From NCBI RefSeq assembly GCF_002885955.2, contig NZ_POQS01000004.1:193693-257692 (forward strand): a stretch of 64,000 nt of DNA. The letters are read 5' to 3'. Made by a program: the position numbers and the translations under genes. Source of the stretch: Achromobacter pulmonis (lineage in GTDB: Bacteria > Pseudomonadota > Gammaproteobacteria > Burkholderiales > Burkholderiaceae_B). The notes below the pieces were generated by a model that saw only the letters and a list, made by a program, of their open reading frames with translations, searched no databases and was not told where the DNA came from. How positions within the stretch are numbered: position 1 is the stretch's first letter; each line of letters opens with the position of its first letter. Positions 36,512 to 45,905 of this stretch are shown one piece after another.

Positions 36512-38136
36512 CGAGTCCCACTCGCGGCCGCATCCTGCGCGGCGCCGCCGGCCTGCTATTGGCCGGCGCCGTGCACGCCCTGACTTTCTCGCCCGGCCCC
36601 CTGCCCGACTGGGCGCTGGCCGGCACCCAGATCCTGATGCTGGCCATCGCCGCGCGCGTGACGCTGTACGCGCCCTCGGCCCGCCAGGCCTGGGGCCGCG
36701 GCTGGCTGTTCGGCTTCGGCACTTACGCGCTGGGGCTGTACTGGATCTTCATCAGCCTGCACCGCTACGGCGACCTGTCGGCGCCGCTGTCGGTGGCGGC
36801 GGTGCTGGCGCTGTCGGCTTTCCTGGCGCTGTTTCCGGCCACCGCCGGCGCGCTGGCGCGCCGCTACGCGCCGCTGGCGCCGGACGCCGCGCCCGCGCGC
36901 ATCCTGTCGGCGACCCTGGCCTGGGCCGCGATGTGGGCGGCGTTCGAATGGCTGCGCGCCGTGCTGCTGACGGGCTTTCCGTGGCTGAACATCGGCTACG
37001 CCCAGGTCGACGGCCCCATCGCCGGCTGGGCGCCGCTGCTGGGCGTGCACGGCATGGCGTTCATTTCCGCCTTCGCCGCCGCCGCGCTCGCCAGCCTGTG
37101 GCAGCCCTCGAAAAAATCGCTGCAGGGCTCGCGCCACGCGCTGGCCGCCGGCATCGCGCTGGCGCTGGCCGCGGCCGGCTGGCCGCTGTCGCGCATCGAC
37201 TGGTCGGCGCCCGCGGGCGAGCCGCTCAACGTGCGGCTGGTCCAGGGCAATATCGAGCAATCGCAGAAATTCGACCCGGCGCTGCTGGAACAAAGCCTGG
37301 TGCGCCACCTGGACCTGGCGGCCATGCCGCCGGCGCCCGGCGTGCCCGATCCGCAACTGGTCATCCTGCCGGAGACCGTGCTGCCCGTTTTCCAGGACCA
37401 GCTCGATCCGCGCGTCTGGGACGCCTGGCGCGGCGTGGCCGCGCAGCGCAATACCGTCATCGCCATGGGCGTGCCCCTGCATGACCGCGTGGACGGGCGC
37501 GACCGCTACACCAACAGCGTCATGGGCTTCGACGGCAATACGCCGGTGGAGCACCTGGTGGCCGGCGCCACCGCGATGCGCTACGACAAGCGCCATCTGG
37601 TGCCCTGGGGCGAATACGTGCCGCCGGGCTTTCACTGGTTCGTCGACATGCTGAACATTCCGCTGGGCGACTTCGACCGCGGCGCGCGGCGCCAGGCGCC
37701 GTTCGCCGTGGGCGGCCAGCATATCGCGTTCAACATCTGCTACGAAGACCTGTTCGGCCCCGACCTGCTGCCCGCGCTGCAGCCCGGCCCCAACGGCGAA
37801 CCGGGCGCCACCATCCTGGTGAACGTCAGCAACCTGGGCTGGTTCGGCGACACCTGGGCGCTGCGCCAGCACCTGCAGATCGGCCGCCTGCGCACCATCG
37901 AAACGGCGCGGCCCATGCTGACCTCGACCAATACCGGCATCACCGCCGCCATCGACGCCAAGGGCCGCGTGGCGGCGCAGCTTGCGCCGCTGCAGGCTGG
38001 CGTGCTGCCGGTGTCCGTGCAGGGCATGACGGGCCTGACGCCCTACGCCCGCTTCGGCGACAAGACCGCGCTGGCCCTGATCGGGCTGGCGCTGATCGCG
38101 GCCGTGGGCAGCGGTCGCAAGAGCCGCCGCGCGTAA
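36508..38136 (+). CDS. lnt: Apolipoprotein N-acyltransferase
   Basis: 542-residue inner-membrane enzyme that N-acylates the lipid-modified cysteine of lipoproteins. N-terminal half has about six membrane helices; the nitrilase-like periplasmic domain has the full triad Glu289 (ILPETVLP), Lys361 ([14 protein letters not shown]) and Cys411 (NICYEDLF). A last helix lies near the C-terminus. ATG at 36508 overlaps the corC stop. Confidence 0.95.
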   Translation: MTSPTRGRILRGAAGLLLAGAVHALTFSPGPLPDWALAGTQILMLAIAARVTLYAPSARQAWGRGWLFGFGTYALGLYWIFISLHRYGDLSAPLSVAAVLALSAFLALFPATAGALARRYAPLAPDAAPARILSATLAWAAMWAAFEWLRAVLLTGFPWLNIGYAQVDGPIAGWAPLLGVHGMAFISAFAAAALASLWQPSKKSLQGSRHALAAGIALALAAAGWPLSRIDWSAPAGEPLNVRLVQGNIEQSQKFDPALLEQSLVRHLDLAAMPPAPGVPDPQLVILPETVLPVFQDQLDPRVWDAWRGVAAQRNTVIAMGVPLHDRVDGRDRYTNSVMGFDGNTPVEHLVAGATAMRYDKRHLVPWGEYVPPGFHWFVDMLNIPLGDFDRGARRQAPFAVGGQHIAFNICYEDLFGPDLLPALQPGPNGEPGATILVNVSNLGWFGDTWALRQHLQIGRLRTIETARPMLTSTNTGITAAIDAKGRVAAQLAPLQAGVLPVSVQGMTGLTPYARFGDKTALALIGLALIAAVGSGRKSRRA

Positions 38137-38139
38137 ACG

Positions 38140-39192
38140 TCAGGCGAACAGATAATCCGGCAGCGCGCCGTTCTCTTCGGGCGGGCGCAGCGGGCCGAAG
38201 CCCGCGCCGCTGCGCTCGATCGCCTCGGCGATGGCGTCCATGTCCTCGCTGTCCAGTTCCAGCTCCGCGGCGCCCAGCAGCCCGTCCACCTGCGCCGCGC
38301 TGCGCGCGCCCACGATGGCCCCGGTCACGCCCGGCCAGGCCAGCGTCCAGCCCGCCGCCACCGCGGCGACGGTCGCGCCGTGGCGCTCGGCGACCGGCTT
38401 GAAGGCCTCGGCCAGCGCCAGGTTGCGCTCGATGTTGGGCGTGGCGAATTCCGCGTTGCGCGCGCGCCAGTCGTCGGCCGGCAGCGCGCGGGCGCGCTCC
38501 AGGCTGAAGCGCCCGGTCAGCAGGCCGGACTGCATCGGGCTGTAGACGATGACGCCGGTGCCGTTGCGCGCGCACCAGGGAATCAGGTCGCCGCCGGCGC
38601 CGCGCTGGATGGCCGAGAACGGCGGCTGCAGCGTGTCCACGTGGCCCAGCGCCTCGGCGTGCTGCAGTTGCGCGAGATTGTGGTTCGACAGTCCCACCGC
38701 CCGCACCTTGCCCTCGCGCTTGAGGTCCAGCAGCTCCTGCCAGTACGCCTCCAGCGGCGTGCCGTCGCCCGCCGGCCAGTGCATCTGGTAGAGGTCGATG
38801 CGCTCCACCCCCAGGCGGCGCAGCGAGTCCTCCAGTTCGCGCCGGATGCTGGCCGGCGCGCCGGTGCGCCGCGGCATGGCCTGCGGCTGCTCGGCGGACC
38901 AGGTCAGGCCGCACTTGGTGAATACGTACGGCCGTTCCGCTGCCGGCATCTGCGCCAGCACGCGGCGCACGATTTCTTCGGAATGGCCCAGGCCGTACAC
39001 CGCCGCGGTGTCGATCCAGTTGATGCCGCGCTCCACGGCCCTGCGGATCGCGGCGATGGAATCGGCATCGTCCTGCGGGCCCCAGCCCACCGCCCAGCCG
39101 TTGCCGCCGATGGCCCAGGCGCCCAGGCCGATGCGGGTGATCGCCATGCCGGTGCTGCCCAGCGGGCGCGTGGGAAAAGAAGTCCTGCTCAT
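38140..39192 (-). CDS. Aldo/keto reductase
   Basis: 350-residue NADPH-dependent aldo/keto reductase. Catalytic residues visible: Asp and Tyr in INWIDTAAVYGLGHSE, Lys in YVFTKCGL, His in YQMHWPAG; C-terminal NADPH-binding region IVGARSAAQVDGLLGA. The stop is only 1 base beyond the convergent lnt stop. Physiological substrate unknown. Confidence 0.92.
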   Translation of the reverse strand: MSRTSFPTRPLGSTGMAITRIGLGAWAIGGNGWAVGWGPQDDADSIAAIRRAVERGINWIDTAAVYGLGHSEEIVRRVLAQMPAAERPYVFTKCGLTWSAEQPQAMPRRTGAPASIRRELEDSLRRLGVERIDLYQMHWPAGDGTPLEAYWQELLDLKREGKVRAVGLSNHNLAQLQHAEALGHVDTLQPPFSAIQRGAGGDLIPWCARNGTGVIVYSPMQSGLLTGRFSLERARALPADDWRARNAEFATPNIERNLALAEAFKPVAERHGATVAAVAAGWTLAWPGVTGAIVGARSAAQVDGLLGAAELELDSEDMDAIAEAIERSGAGFGPLRPPEENGALPDYLFA

Positions 39193-39402
39193 CGCGTTCC
39201 GTCCTGATCGATGCCGTCGGCCAAGTGTGGCAAAACGGCAAAATTTTCGCTATTGCGATGATATTCCCGCAAGCCCTTGATTTTCCTGGACTTGGCTTGG
39301 AAAAGACTTTCCCGGGCTGCCCAACAAATACGCAACCGTCACTCGACGGTCCGCCGCCGCCCCCACTTTTCACAACTTTTTTGTTTTTTGCCGCAAACCG
39401 AC
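39193..39402. other. Intergenic region upstream of the tRNA operon
   Basis: No gene seen. It changes from GC-rich to AT-rich toward the tRNA promoter; the T-rich stretch before the -35 box may act as an UP element. Confidence 0.4.
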
Positions 39403-39431
39403 TTGCACGCAAAATTTAGTTCGTGCATAAT
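39403..39431 (+). promoter_or_regulatory. Sigma-70 promoter of the tRNA operon
   Basis: TTGCAC, 17 bp, CATAAT, about 90 bp before the first tRNA-Ala. Close to consensus with ideal spacing. Confidence 0.8.
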
Positions 39432-39528
39432 CTCGTTTCTTCGCCAACGGCACTAAACAAAACCGGTGACGAGCAGAAAAGTGAAGCAGACGCAACACTT
39501 GGAAGCCAGTCGGAATTGATTAGAAAAC

Positions 39529-39604
<76 letters not shown>

Positions 39605-39629
39605 GTCCAAAGCGAAGAAAGCAGTCCAA

Positions 39630-39705
39630 GTCCCCTTCGTCTAGAGGCCTAGGACATCACCCTTTCACGGTGAGTACAGGGGTTCGAATCCCCTAGGGGA
39701 CGCCA
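39630..39705 (+). tRNA. tRNA-Glu (TTC), copy 1
   Basis: 76 nt with encoded CCA. Acceptor GTCCCCT/AGGGGAC, anticodon loop CTTTCAC (TTC). Identical to copy 2. Confidence 0.97.
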
Positions 39706-39770
39706 GTTCGCTGGTAGTAAATGCAGTACCTAGATGCAGTTGAAGTGATCTAGTTTGAGTAAGCCGCTGC

Positions 39771-39847
39771 GGAGCGGTAGTTCAGTTGGTTAGAATACCG
39801 GCCTGTCACGCCGGGGGTCGCGGGTTCGAGTCCCGTCCGCTCCGCCA
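39771..39847 (+). tRNA. tRNA-Asp (GTC), copy 1
   Basis: 77 nt with encoded CCA. Acceptor GGAGCGG/CCGCTCC, anticodon loop CTGTCAC (GTC). T-loop TTCGAGT; copy 2 has C at the last loop position. Confidence 0.97.
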
Positions 39848-39871
39848 AAAGCTCCTTGAACGGGATCTTTC

Positions 39872-39896
39872 AAAAGCTCCGTATTCGGGGCTTTTT
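39872..39896 (+). terminator. Intrinsic terminator between the two tRNA triplets
   Basis: AAAGCTCC, loop GTATTC, GGGGCTTT followed by T residues, 25 bp after tRNA-Asp copy 1. It suggests the second triplet needs readthrough or its own weak promoter. Confidence 0.75.
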
Positions 39897-39951
39897 GCTT
39901 TTTAGGGTGTAAGGCCTGGTTGCCGGCAGTCTGTGGCAACAAGGTAACCTG

Positions 39952-40027
<76 letters not shown>

Positions 40028-40078
40028 GTAAGTAGTACGGTAGTAATATCGCAGCAGTTCGTGCGATACGCAGTCCAA

Positions 40079-40154
40079 GTCCCCTTCGTCTAGAGGCCTA
40101 GGACATCACCCTTTCACGGTGAGTACAGGGGTTCGAATCCCCTAGGGGACGCCA
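40079..40154 (+). tRNA. tRNA-Glu (TTC), copy 2
   Basis: 76 nt, identical to copy 1. The flanking bases CAGTCCAA before it and CAGTTCGCTGG after it are also shared, so the duplication extended past the gene. Confidence 0.97.
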
Positions 40155-40226
40155 GTTCGCTGGCCCTATTTTGCAGTACCGCTGCCTTGACACCGCAGCG
40201 ATGAAAGTCGTCAAGCACACCGCTGC

Positions 40227-40303
40227 GGAGCGGTAGTTCAGTTGGTTAGAATACCGGCCTGTCACGCCGGGGGTCGCGGGTTCGAGCCCCGTCCGCTCCG
40301 CCA
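40227..40303 (+). tRNA. tRNA-Asp (GTC), copy 2
   Basis: 77 nt, one T-loop base different from copy 1 (TTCGAGC). The preceding CCGCTGC is shared with copy 1. Confidence 0.97.
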
Positions 40304-40313
40304 AGAATTCAGG

Positions 40314-40346
40314 AAAGCCCTGTAAGCCCTTGCTTACAGGGCTTTT
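40314..40346 (+). terminator. Intrinsic terminator after the tRNA operon
   Basis: AAAGCCCTGTAAG, loop CCCTTG, CTTACAGGGCTTTT: a 13-pair stem followed by T residues. Confidence 0.93.
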
Positions 40347-40430
40347 GTCATTTCGGCGCCAGCCTGATTGCGCCCTTCCCCTCCCCCCTTCCCCTGCCTG
40401 CCTGCGACGCCAGCCGCCTAGGACTTACCC

Positions 40431-40455
40431 TTAAATATGTTGTTGATATATTTAA
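40431..40455. promoter_or_regulatory. AT-rich palindrome upstream of the TRAP operon
   Basis: TTAAATAT-N9-ATATTTAA, 60 bp before the binding-protein start in an otherwise GC-rich area. A similar palindrome precedes the gntR gene of this cluster (46636-46658), suggesting a shared regulator site. Confidence 0.5.
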
Positions 40456-40514
40456 TGGATATTAGACTGTGCCGCAAATCACCGCTCCGATTTCCACATC
40501 CACAAGGGGAAACC

Positions 40515-41570
40515 ATGAAAACACTGACCCGCGCCCTGGCCGCCGCCGTCATTTCGGCATGCGCCGCCGGTTCCGCCGCCGCGGCGGACGTCACCTGGCG
40601 AGTGCCGACCTCGGTTCCGGAAGGCTCGCCCTTCTACAAGAATTTCCTGGAACGTTTCGCCGCCAACGCCAAGACCCTGACCGGCGGGCGCGTGGAGATC
40701 CAGCCCTTCGGCGCGGGCGTGATCGTGCCGGCGCTGAAAGTGTTCGACGCGGTGCAGGACGGCGTGGTCGAGGCCGGCCATTCCACCTCCAGCTACCTGG
40801 TCAACCAGAATCCGGAAAACGCCATCTTCTCGGGCTTTCCGGGCGGCATGGGCCCCGACGCCTACAAGGCCTGGCTGTACGAGGGCGGCGGCAAGCAGCG
40901 GCTGGAAAAGCTGCGCGCCGGCCAGGGCCTGAAGACCATGATCGTGGGCATCGGCTCCTCCGAGATCATGGCGCACGCCAACAAGCCCATCCGCAACGCC
41001 GAGGACCTGAAGAACCTGAAGTACCGCACCTCCGGCCCCTGGGCCGAAGTGATGCGCGACTACTTCGGCGCGGTGCCGACCGTGGTGCCGCCGGGCGAGA
41101 CCTATACGCTGCTGCAGCGCAAGGGCGTGGACGCTGTGGAGTGGGCGCCGCCGTCGGCCAACATGCCCGAGGGCTTTCACCAGGCCGCCAAGTACATCGT
41201 GGTGCCGGGCGTGCACCAGCCCACTTTCATGTGGGAAGTGGTGGTGAAGAAGGAAACCTGGGACAAGGTGCCGGCCGACCTCAAGCCGCTGATCGAGGCG
41301 GCCGCCGAACTCACCACGCAGCAGAGCCTGGACTACTTCTACGACGCCGACATGAAGGCCATGGCGAAATACCGCAGCGGCCGCAACGAGATCATCACGC
41401 TGGCCCCCGAGTTCGTGAAGCAGCTGTCCGACGCCGGAAACGACTGGATGCGCAAGACGGCCGAGGCCCGCAAGGCCGCCGGCAAGCCTGAGATGGCCGA
41501 GGTGCTGGCCGACTACCAGGCCTATCACGAACGCTGGAAGGCCGAGAGCGGCTATCTGGTCCGCAACTGA
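40515..41570 (+). CDS. TRAP transporter substrate-binding protein (DctP family)
   Basis: 351-residue periplasmic solute receptor. Signal peptide 1-24 (ISACAAGSAAAA-D), then TWRVPTSVPEGSPFYKNFLERFA, and the RTSGPWAEVM segment with the conserved arginine that binds the ligand carboxylate. GVDAVEWAPPSANM is typical of the group that binds 2-oxo or sugar acids. ATG 40515 follows AAGGGGA. First gene of an operon with dctQ, dctM, a DapA-family lyase and an aldehyde dehydrogenase. Confidence 0.92.
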   Translation: MKTLTRALAAAVISACAAGSAAAADVTWRVPTSVPEGSPFYKNFLERFAANAKTLTGGRVEIQPFGAGVIVPALKVFDAVQDGVVEAGHSTSSYLVNQNPENAIFSGFPGGMGPDAYKAWLYEGGGKQRLEKLRAGQGLKTMIVGIGSSEIMAHANKPIRNAEDLKNLKYRTSGPWAEVMRDYFGAVPTVVPPGETYTLLQRKGVDAVEWAPPSANMPEGFHQAAKYIVVPGVHQPTFMWEVVVKKETWDKVPADLKPLIEAAAELTTQQSLDYFYDADMKAMAKYRSGRNEIITLAPEFVKQLSDAGNDWMRKTAEARKAAGKPEMAEVLADYQAYHERWKAESGYLVRN

Positions 41571-41591
41571 CGCACGGCGAGGAAGGCGATC

Positions 41592-42107
41592 ATGCTCGAT
41601 GTCCTGGCCCGGTTCGCCAATGGCGTATCCCGGTTCGCGTCCCTGCTGGCCAGCCTGGCGGCGGCGGTGCTGACCCTGGCGATGGTTTACGAAGTCTTCG
41701 CGCGCTATGTGTTCGACGCGCCCACCGCGTGGGCGTTCGACATCGCCTATATGAGCAACGGCGCGGTGTTCCTGCTGGGCATGGCCTATGTGCTGCGCGA
41801 AGACGGCCACATCCGCATCGACGTGCTGCGCAACCGCCTGCCGGCGCGCGTCAACGACGCGGTCCAGGGCGTCGCCTACCTGCTGATCCTGGCGCCGTTT
41901 TTCGGCGTGCTGTCCTGGATCGCGCTGTCGCACTCCTGGCGCGCCTGGGTGCGCCAGGAGGTCGAGACGGTCAGCCCCTGGGCGCCGTTGATGTGGCCTT
42001 TCTATCTGCTGATCGCGATCGGCCTGATCGCGATGACCCTGCAACTCGCGGCCGAAGGCCTGCGCGCCTTCGCGGGCCAGCGCGCATCGGCCACGAAGGA
42101 ACATTGA
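41592..42107 (+). CDS. TRAP transporter small permease (DctQ)
   Basis: 171 residues with four transmembrane helices and the family motif VFARYVFDAPTAWAFDIAYM early in the protein, then GHIRIDVLRNRLP. Its stop shares one base with the dctM start. Confidence 0.92.
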   Translation: MLDVLARFANGVSRFASLLASLAAAVLTLAMVYEVFARYVFDAPTAWAFDIAYMSNGAVFLLGMAYVLREDGHIRIDVLRNRLPARVNDAVQGVAYLLILAPFFGVLSWIALSHSWRAWVRQEVETVSPWAPLMWPFYLLIAIGLIAMTLQLAAEGLRAFAGQRASATKEH

Positions 42108-43426
42108 TGAATCCGACTGTCGCCGCCCTGATGTTCCCCGGGATGTTCCTGCTGATTTTCCTGGGCATCCCGGTTTCCCTCGCGCTGATCATTCCCGCCA
42201 TCGTCGGCGGCTGGTTCGCCTTTGGCGGAAACGTTTTCAACCAGCTCTACGGCGGGCTGTATTCCGCCGCCACCAACTACGTCCTGTCGGCGATTCCGAT
42301 GTTCGTGCTGATGGGCGCGATCCTGGAACGCTCGGGGATCGCCGCGCGCCTGTTCCGCACCATGCAGCTGTGGCTGGGACGCCTGCCCGGCGGCCTGGCC
42401 GTGGCCACCATCGCCATGGGCGCGACCTTCGCGGCCGCGGCCGGCGTGGTCGGCGCGGTCGAGGTCATGGTGGGCCTGATGGCGATTCCGGCGATGCAGC
42501 GCTTTCGCTACGACAACTCGCTGATCGCCGGCACGATCTGCGCCGGCGGCTCGCTGGGCACCATGATTCCGCCCTCGGTGGTGGCCGTGGTGTACGCCTC
42601 GCTGGCCCAGATCTCGGTGGGCGAACTGTTCGCGGCCATGCTGTTTCCCGGCCTCATCATGGTTGGCCTGTTCATCCTTTACATCATCGGCGTGTGCGTG
42701 CTCAATCCGAAGAAAGGCCCGCCCGCCGACGCCGAGGACATGCGCCTGCCGCTGGCCGACAAGCTGCGCATCACGCTGAGCGGGCTGGTGCCCACGATGC
42801 TGCTGATCTTCGCGGTGCTGGGCTCGCTGATGGCCGGCATCGCCTCGCCGACCGAGGCCGCCGCCGTCGGCGCGATCGGCGCCCTGGTCCTGTGCATCTG
42901 CTACGGCCAGTTCAGCATCCCGATGCTGCGCGAGTCGCTGGCGATCACGGTGCGGATCTCGGCCATGATCCTGCTGATCGTGGCCGGCGGCATCATGTTC
43001 ACCGGCATTTTCGCGGCCAACGGCGGCTCGCGCCTGATCCAGAGCCTGACCGCGGACCTGGGCCTGGGCGTGAACGGCACGCTGGTGCTGTTCCTGATCA
43101 TCGTGTTCCTGCTGGGCTTCGTGCTGGACTGGACCGCCAACGTGCTGATCTGCGTGCCGCTGTTCCTGCCGGTGCTGACGGCCGCGGGCGTGGACCCGAT
43201 CTGGTTCGGCACGCTGGTGATCATCGTGATCCAGACCAGCTACCTGACGCCGCCCATGGCCTCGTCGATCTTCTACCTGCTGTCGATCGCCCCGCCCGAC
43301 ATGAAGTACGGCCAGGTATGCCGGGGGGTGATCCCCTTCATCCTGGTGCAGTTCGTGACGCTGGCCCTGGTGGCGCTGTTCCCGGTCCTGGCGACCTGGC
43401 TGCCGCAGCGCATCGTGGGGTTCTGA
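42107..43426 (+). CDS. TRAP transporter large permease (DctM)
   Basis: 439-residue ion-transporter-superfamily permease with about 12 helices. Two inverted halves show the conserved AAAGVVGAVEVMVG / GGSLGTMIPPSVVAVVYA and SPTEAAAVGA / TPPMASSIFYL segments. Works with DctQ and DctP as a sodium-dependent carboxylate importer. Confidence 0.93.
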   Translation: MNPTVAALMFPGMFLLIFLGIPVSLALIIPAIVGGWFAFGGNVFNQLYGGLYSAATNYVLSAIPMFVLMGAILERSGIAARLFRTMQLWLGRLPGGLAVATIAMGATFAAAAGVVGAVEVMVGLMAIPAMQRFRYDNSLIAGTICAGGSLGTMIPPSVVAVVYASLAQISVGELFAAMLFPGLIMVGLFILYIIGVCVLNPKKGPPADAEDMRLPLADKLRITLSGLVPTMLLIFAVLGSLMAGIASPTEAAAVGAIGALVLCICYGQFSIPMLRESLAITVRISAMILLIVAGGIMFTGIFAANGGSRLIQSLTADLGLGVNGTLVLFLIIVFLLGFVLDWTANVLICVPLFLPVLTAAGVDPIWFGTLVIIVIQTSYLTPPMASSIFYLLSIAPPDMKYGQVCRGVIPFILVQFVTLALVALFPVLATWLPQRIVGF

Positions 43427-43501
43427 ACCATCTGGCTGACGGGCCCGCGCGGCCCGGCTTTCTCCCGCTAATACGGGTCCTTTTTTGCATTAGGAAGAGT
43501 T

Positions 43502-44377
43502 ATGAATATCGAAGGAGTCCTGGTACCCATCGTGACGCCGTTCGGCGCGGACGGCGGCGTCAACGCCGACGCCCTGCGGCAGCTGGTGGATCGCTTCGTG
43601 GAAGCGGGCGTGGCCGGCATCGTGGCCTGCGGCACGACCGGCGAGTTCTACGCGCTGGAAGACGCCGAGCGCGAGCTGGTGCTGCGCACCGTCGCCGAGG
43701 CCGCGCGCGGACGCATCACCCTCATCGCCGGCATCAACGCGCTGTCCACGCCGCAGGCCATCCGCAACGCCCGGCAGGCGCAGGAACTGGGCTACCAGGG
43801 CCTGATGCTGACCGCGCCGCCGTATAGCCTGCCGGAACAGGCCGGCATCCTGGCGCACTTCCGCACGGTGGCCGCCGCCACGCCGCTGCCCATCATCCTG
43901 TACGACTTCCCGGCGCGCATCGGCGTGCAGATCGCGGTCGAAACCATCACCGAGCTGGCCCGCATCCCCAACATCGTCGGCATCAAGGAAAGCAGCGGCA
44001 ACTTCAACCGCGCACTGGCCCTGATCCAGGCCCGCATCCCGGACTTCCAGATCGTCAGCGGGTCCGACGACATGGCCGCCGACTTCCTGTTCTGGGGCGT
44101 GCGCAGCTGGATCAGCGGCGGCGCCAACGTGTTCCCGGCCGAGCAGGCCGCCATGGTCAAGGCCGCCGGCGAACAGCGCTGGGACGAAGTGCGCCGCCTG
44201 ATGAGCGGCATGTACCCCGTGATCCAGGCCATGGAATCGGGCGACTACAACCAGAAGGCCAAACTCGGCTGCCGCCGCCACGGCGTGGACGCCGGCACGG
44301 TGCGCCTGCCGCTGGCGCCGCTGTCGGCCGAGGACGAGCGCGCGTTCATCGCGATGCTCGACGCCTACCAGGGATAA
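43502..44377 (+). CDS. DapA-family lyase (dihydrodipicolinate synthase/N-acetylneuraminate lyase superfamily)
   Basis: 291-residue class I aldolase-like TIM barrel. GTTGE at 44-48, Tyr134 (ILYDFPARIG) and Schiff-base Lys162 (VGIKESSG) are present. The YDFPARIG block differs from true DapA (YNVPGRT), and context is catabolic, so lysine synthesis is unlikely. Plausible reactions are cleavage or dehydration/deamination of a 2-oxo acid, such as 5-keto-4-deoxyglucarate to 2-oxoglutarate semialdehyde, which the next gene's enzyme could oxidise. That pathway is inference. A ribosome site AGGAAGAG precedes ATG. Weak hairpins lie in the 75-bp gap after dctM. Confidence 0.85.
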   Translation: MNIEGVLVPIVTPFGADGGVNADALRQLVDRFVEAGVAGIVACGTTGEFYALEDAERELVLRTVAEAARGRITLIAGINALSTPQAIRNARQAQELGYQGLMLTAPPYSLPEQAGILAHFRTVAAATPLPIILYDFPARIGVQIAVETITELARIPNIVGIKESSGNFNRALALIQARIPDFQIVSGSDDMAADFLFWGVRSWISGGANVFPAEQAAMVKAAGEQRWDEVRRLMSGMYPVIQAMESGDYNQKAKLGCRRHGVDAGTVRLPLAPLSAEDERAFIAMLDAYQG

Positions 44378-44387
44378 GGAGCGAGCC

Positions 44388-45869
44388 ATGCCTCAAACCA
44401 AAGAGCGGATATTCGAGCAGGCCCGCGCCGGCCAGCTTTGGGCGGGCCACCTGATTCCCGGCCACGCCGCCCCCGGCGCCCGCCTGGAGAACACCACGCC
44501 CATCGACAACAGCGTGATCGGCGCGATCGAGGCCGGAACCGTGGCCGATGTGGACCTGGCCGTGCGCGCCGCGCGCGCCAGCTTCAAGTCCGGCGAATGG
44601 TCCGGCCTGGCGCCGGCCGAGCGCAAGCGCGTCATGCTGGCCTGGGCCGACCTGCTGACCGAGCACGCCGAAGAGCTGGCGGCGCTGGACTGCATCGACG
44701 CCGGCAAGCCCATCACCGAATGCCTGAACACCGACCTGCCGGCCACGCTGGACACGTTCCGCTGGTACGCCGAAGCCGTGGACAAGTGCTACGGCCGCAT
44801 CTCGCCGACCGGCTCCGAGGCGCTGGGCCTGATCGTGAAAGAACCCATCGGCGTGGTGGGCGCGGTGCTGCCGTGGAACTTCCCGGCGCAGATGTACGCC
44901 TGGAAAGTGGCGCCGGCGCTGGCCGCCGGCAACTCGGTGATCGTCAAGCCGGCCGAGCTGACTTCGCTGAGCGCCTACCGCATGACCCAGCTGGCCCACC
45001 AGGCCGGCATTCCGGCCGGCGCGCTGATCCTGGTCACCGGCCTGGGCGAAGAGGTGGGCCAGGCGCTCGGCCGCCACATGGACGTGGACGTGGTCTCGTT
45101 CACGGGCTCCACGGAGGTGGGGCGCTACTTCCTCAAGTACTCGGCAGAGAGCAACCTGAAGGAAATCGTGCTGGAGTGCGGCGGCAAAAGCCCGCAGGTG
45201 ATTTTCGAGGACGCCGACCTGGACGGCCTGGCCGACCACGTGCTGGCGGCCGCCTTCTGGAACATGGGCGAGAACTGCAGCTGCGGCTCGCGCCTGATCG
45301 TCCAGGCCGGCATCAAGGACGCCCTGCTCGAACGGCTGCGCCAGCGCCTGTCGGAATGGAAGGTGGGCCTGCCCACCGATCCCGAGGTCAAGATCGGCCC
45401 CATGATCGAGCGCGCGCATTTCGACAAGGTGCGCGGTTTCCTCGAAGGCGCCGCGGCGCAGGGCGCGCGCCTGGCGCACGGCGGGCGCATCCACGCGGAA
45501 CTGGGCAGCGGCTGGTACATCGAGCCGACGGTGTTCGACGCCGTGGCGGCGGACTCGCGGCTGTTCCAGGAAGAGGTGTTCGGCCCCATCCTGGCCGTCA
45601 CGACCTTCGAGACCGAGGCCGAGGCCATCGAGCTGGCCAACGACAGCCACTACGGCCTGGCGGCCTCGCTCTACACCCGCGACGTGCGCCGCGCGCAACG
45701 CGTGGCGCGGGCCATCCAGGCCGGCACGGTGTCCATCAACGGCTTCTCCGAAGGCGACATCACCACGCCCTTCGGCGGCTACAAGCAGTCCGGCTTCGGC
45801 GGCCGCGACAACGGCCTGGAAGCGCTGGACCAGTACCAGCAGGTCAAGACCATCTGGTACGTCAACTGA
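44388..45869 (+). CDS. NAD(P)-dependent aldehyde dehydrogenase
   Basis: 493-residue ALDH. Catalytic residues Asn164 (LPWNFP), Lys187 (VKPAE), Glu263 (VLECGGKSP) and Cys297 (NMGENCSCG) are all present. Resembles the betaine-aldehyde/gamma-glutamyl-aminobutyraldehyde group more than succinate-semialdehyde dehydrogenases. Ten bases after the DapA-family gene, so it probably oxidises that enzyme's semialdehyde product. Confidence 0.9.
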   Translation: MPQTKERIFEQARAGQLWAGHLIPGHAAPGARLENTTPIDNSVIGAIEAGTVADVDLAVRAARASFKSGEWSGLAPAERKRVMLAWADLLTEHAEELAALDCIDAGKPITECLNTDLPATLDTFRWYAEAVDKCYGRISPTGSEALGLIVKEPIGVVGAVLPWNFPAQMYAWKVAPALAAGNSVIVKPAELTSLSAYRMTQLAHQAGIPAGALILVTGLGEEVGQALGRHMDVDVVSFTGSTEVGRYFLKYSAESNLKEIVLECGGKSPQVIFEDADLDGLADHVLAAAFWNMGENCSCGSRLIVQAGIKDALLERLRQRLSEWKVGLPTDPEVKIGPMIERAHFDKVRGFLEGAAAQGARLAHGGRIHAELGSGWYIEPTVFDAVAADSRLFQEEVFGPILAVTTFETEAEAIELANDSHYGLAASLYTRDVRRAQRVARAIQAGTVSINGFSEGDITTPFGGYKQSGFGGRDNGLEALDQYQQVKTIWYVN

Positions 45870-45874
45870 GCGGC

Positions 45875-45901
45875 GCCGGGCGGCCCCGATGGCCGCCCGG
45901 C
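45875..45901. terminator. Bidirectional hairpin between the ALDH and gntR genes
   Basis: Perfect 11-pair stem GCCGGGCGGCC/GGCCGCCCGGC with loop CCGAT between convergent gene ends; only a short T/C run follows, so a strong hairpin with weak T tract. Confidence 0.65.
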
Positions 45902-45905
45902 TTCC

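Noticed and set aside
43440-43488. Terminator between dctM and the DapA-family gene
   Set aside because: A GC hairpin and a T6 run are both present but not adjacent; the only stem next to the T run is four pairs. The genes probably remain one operon.
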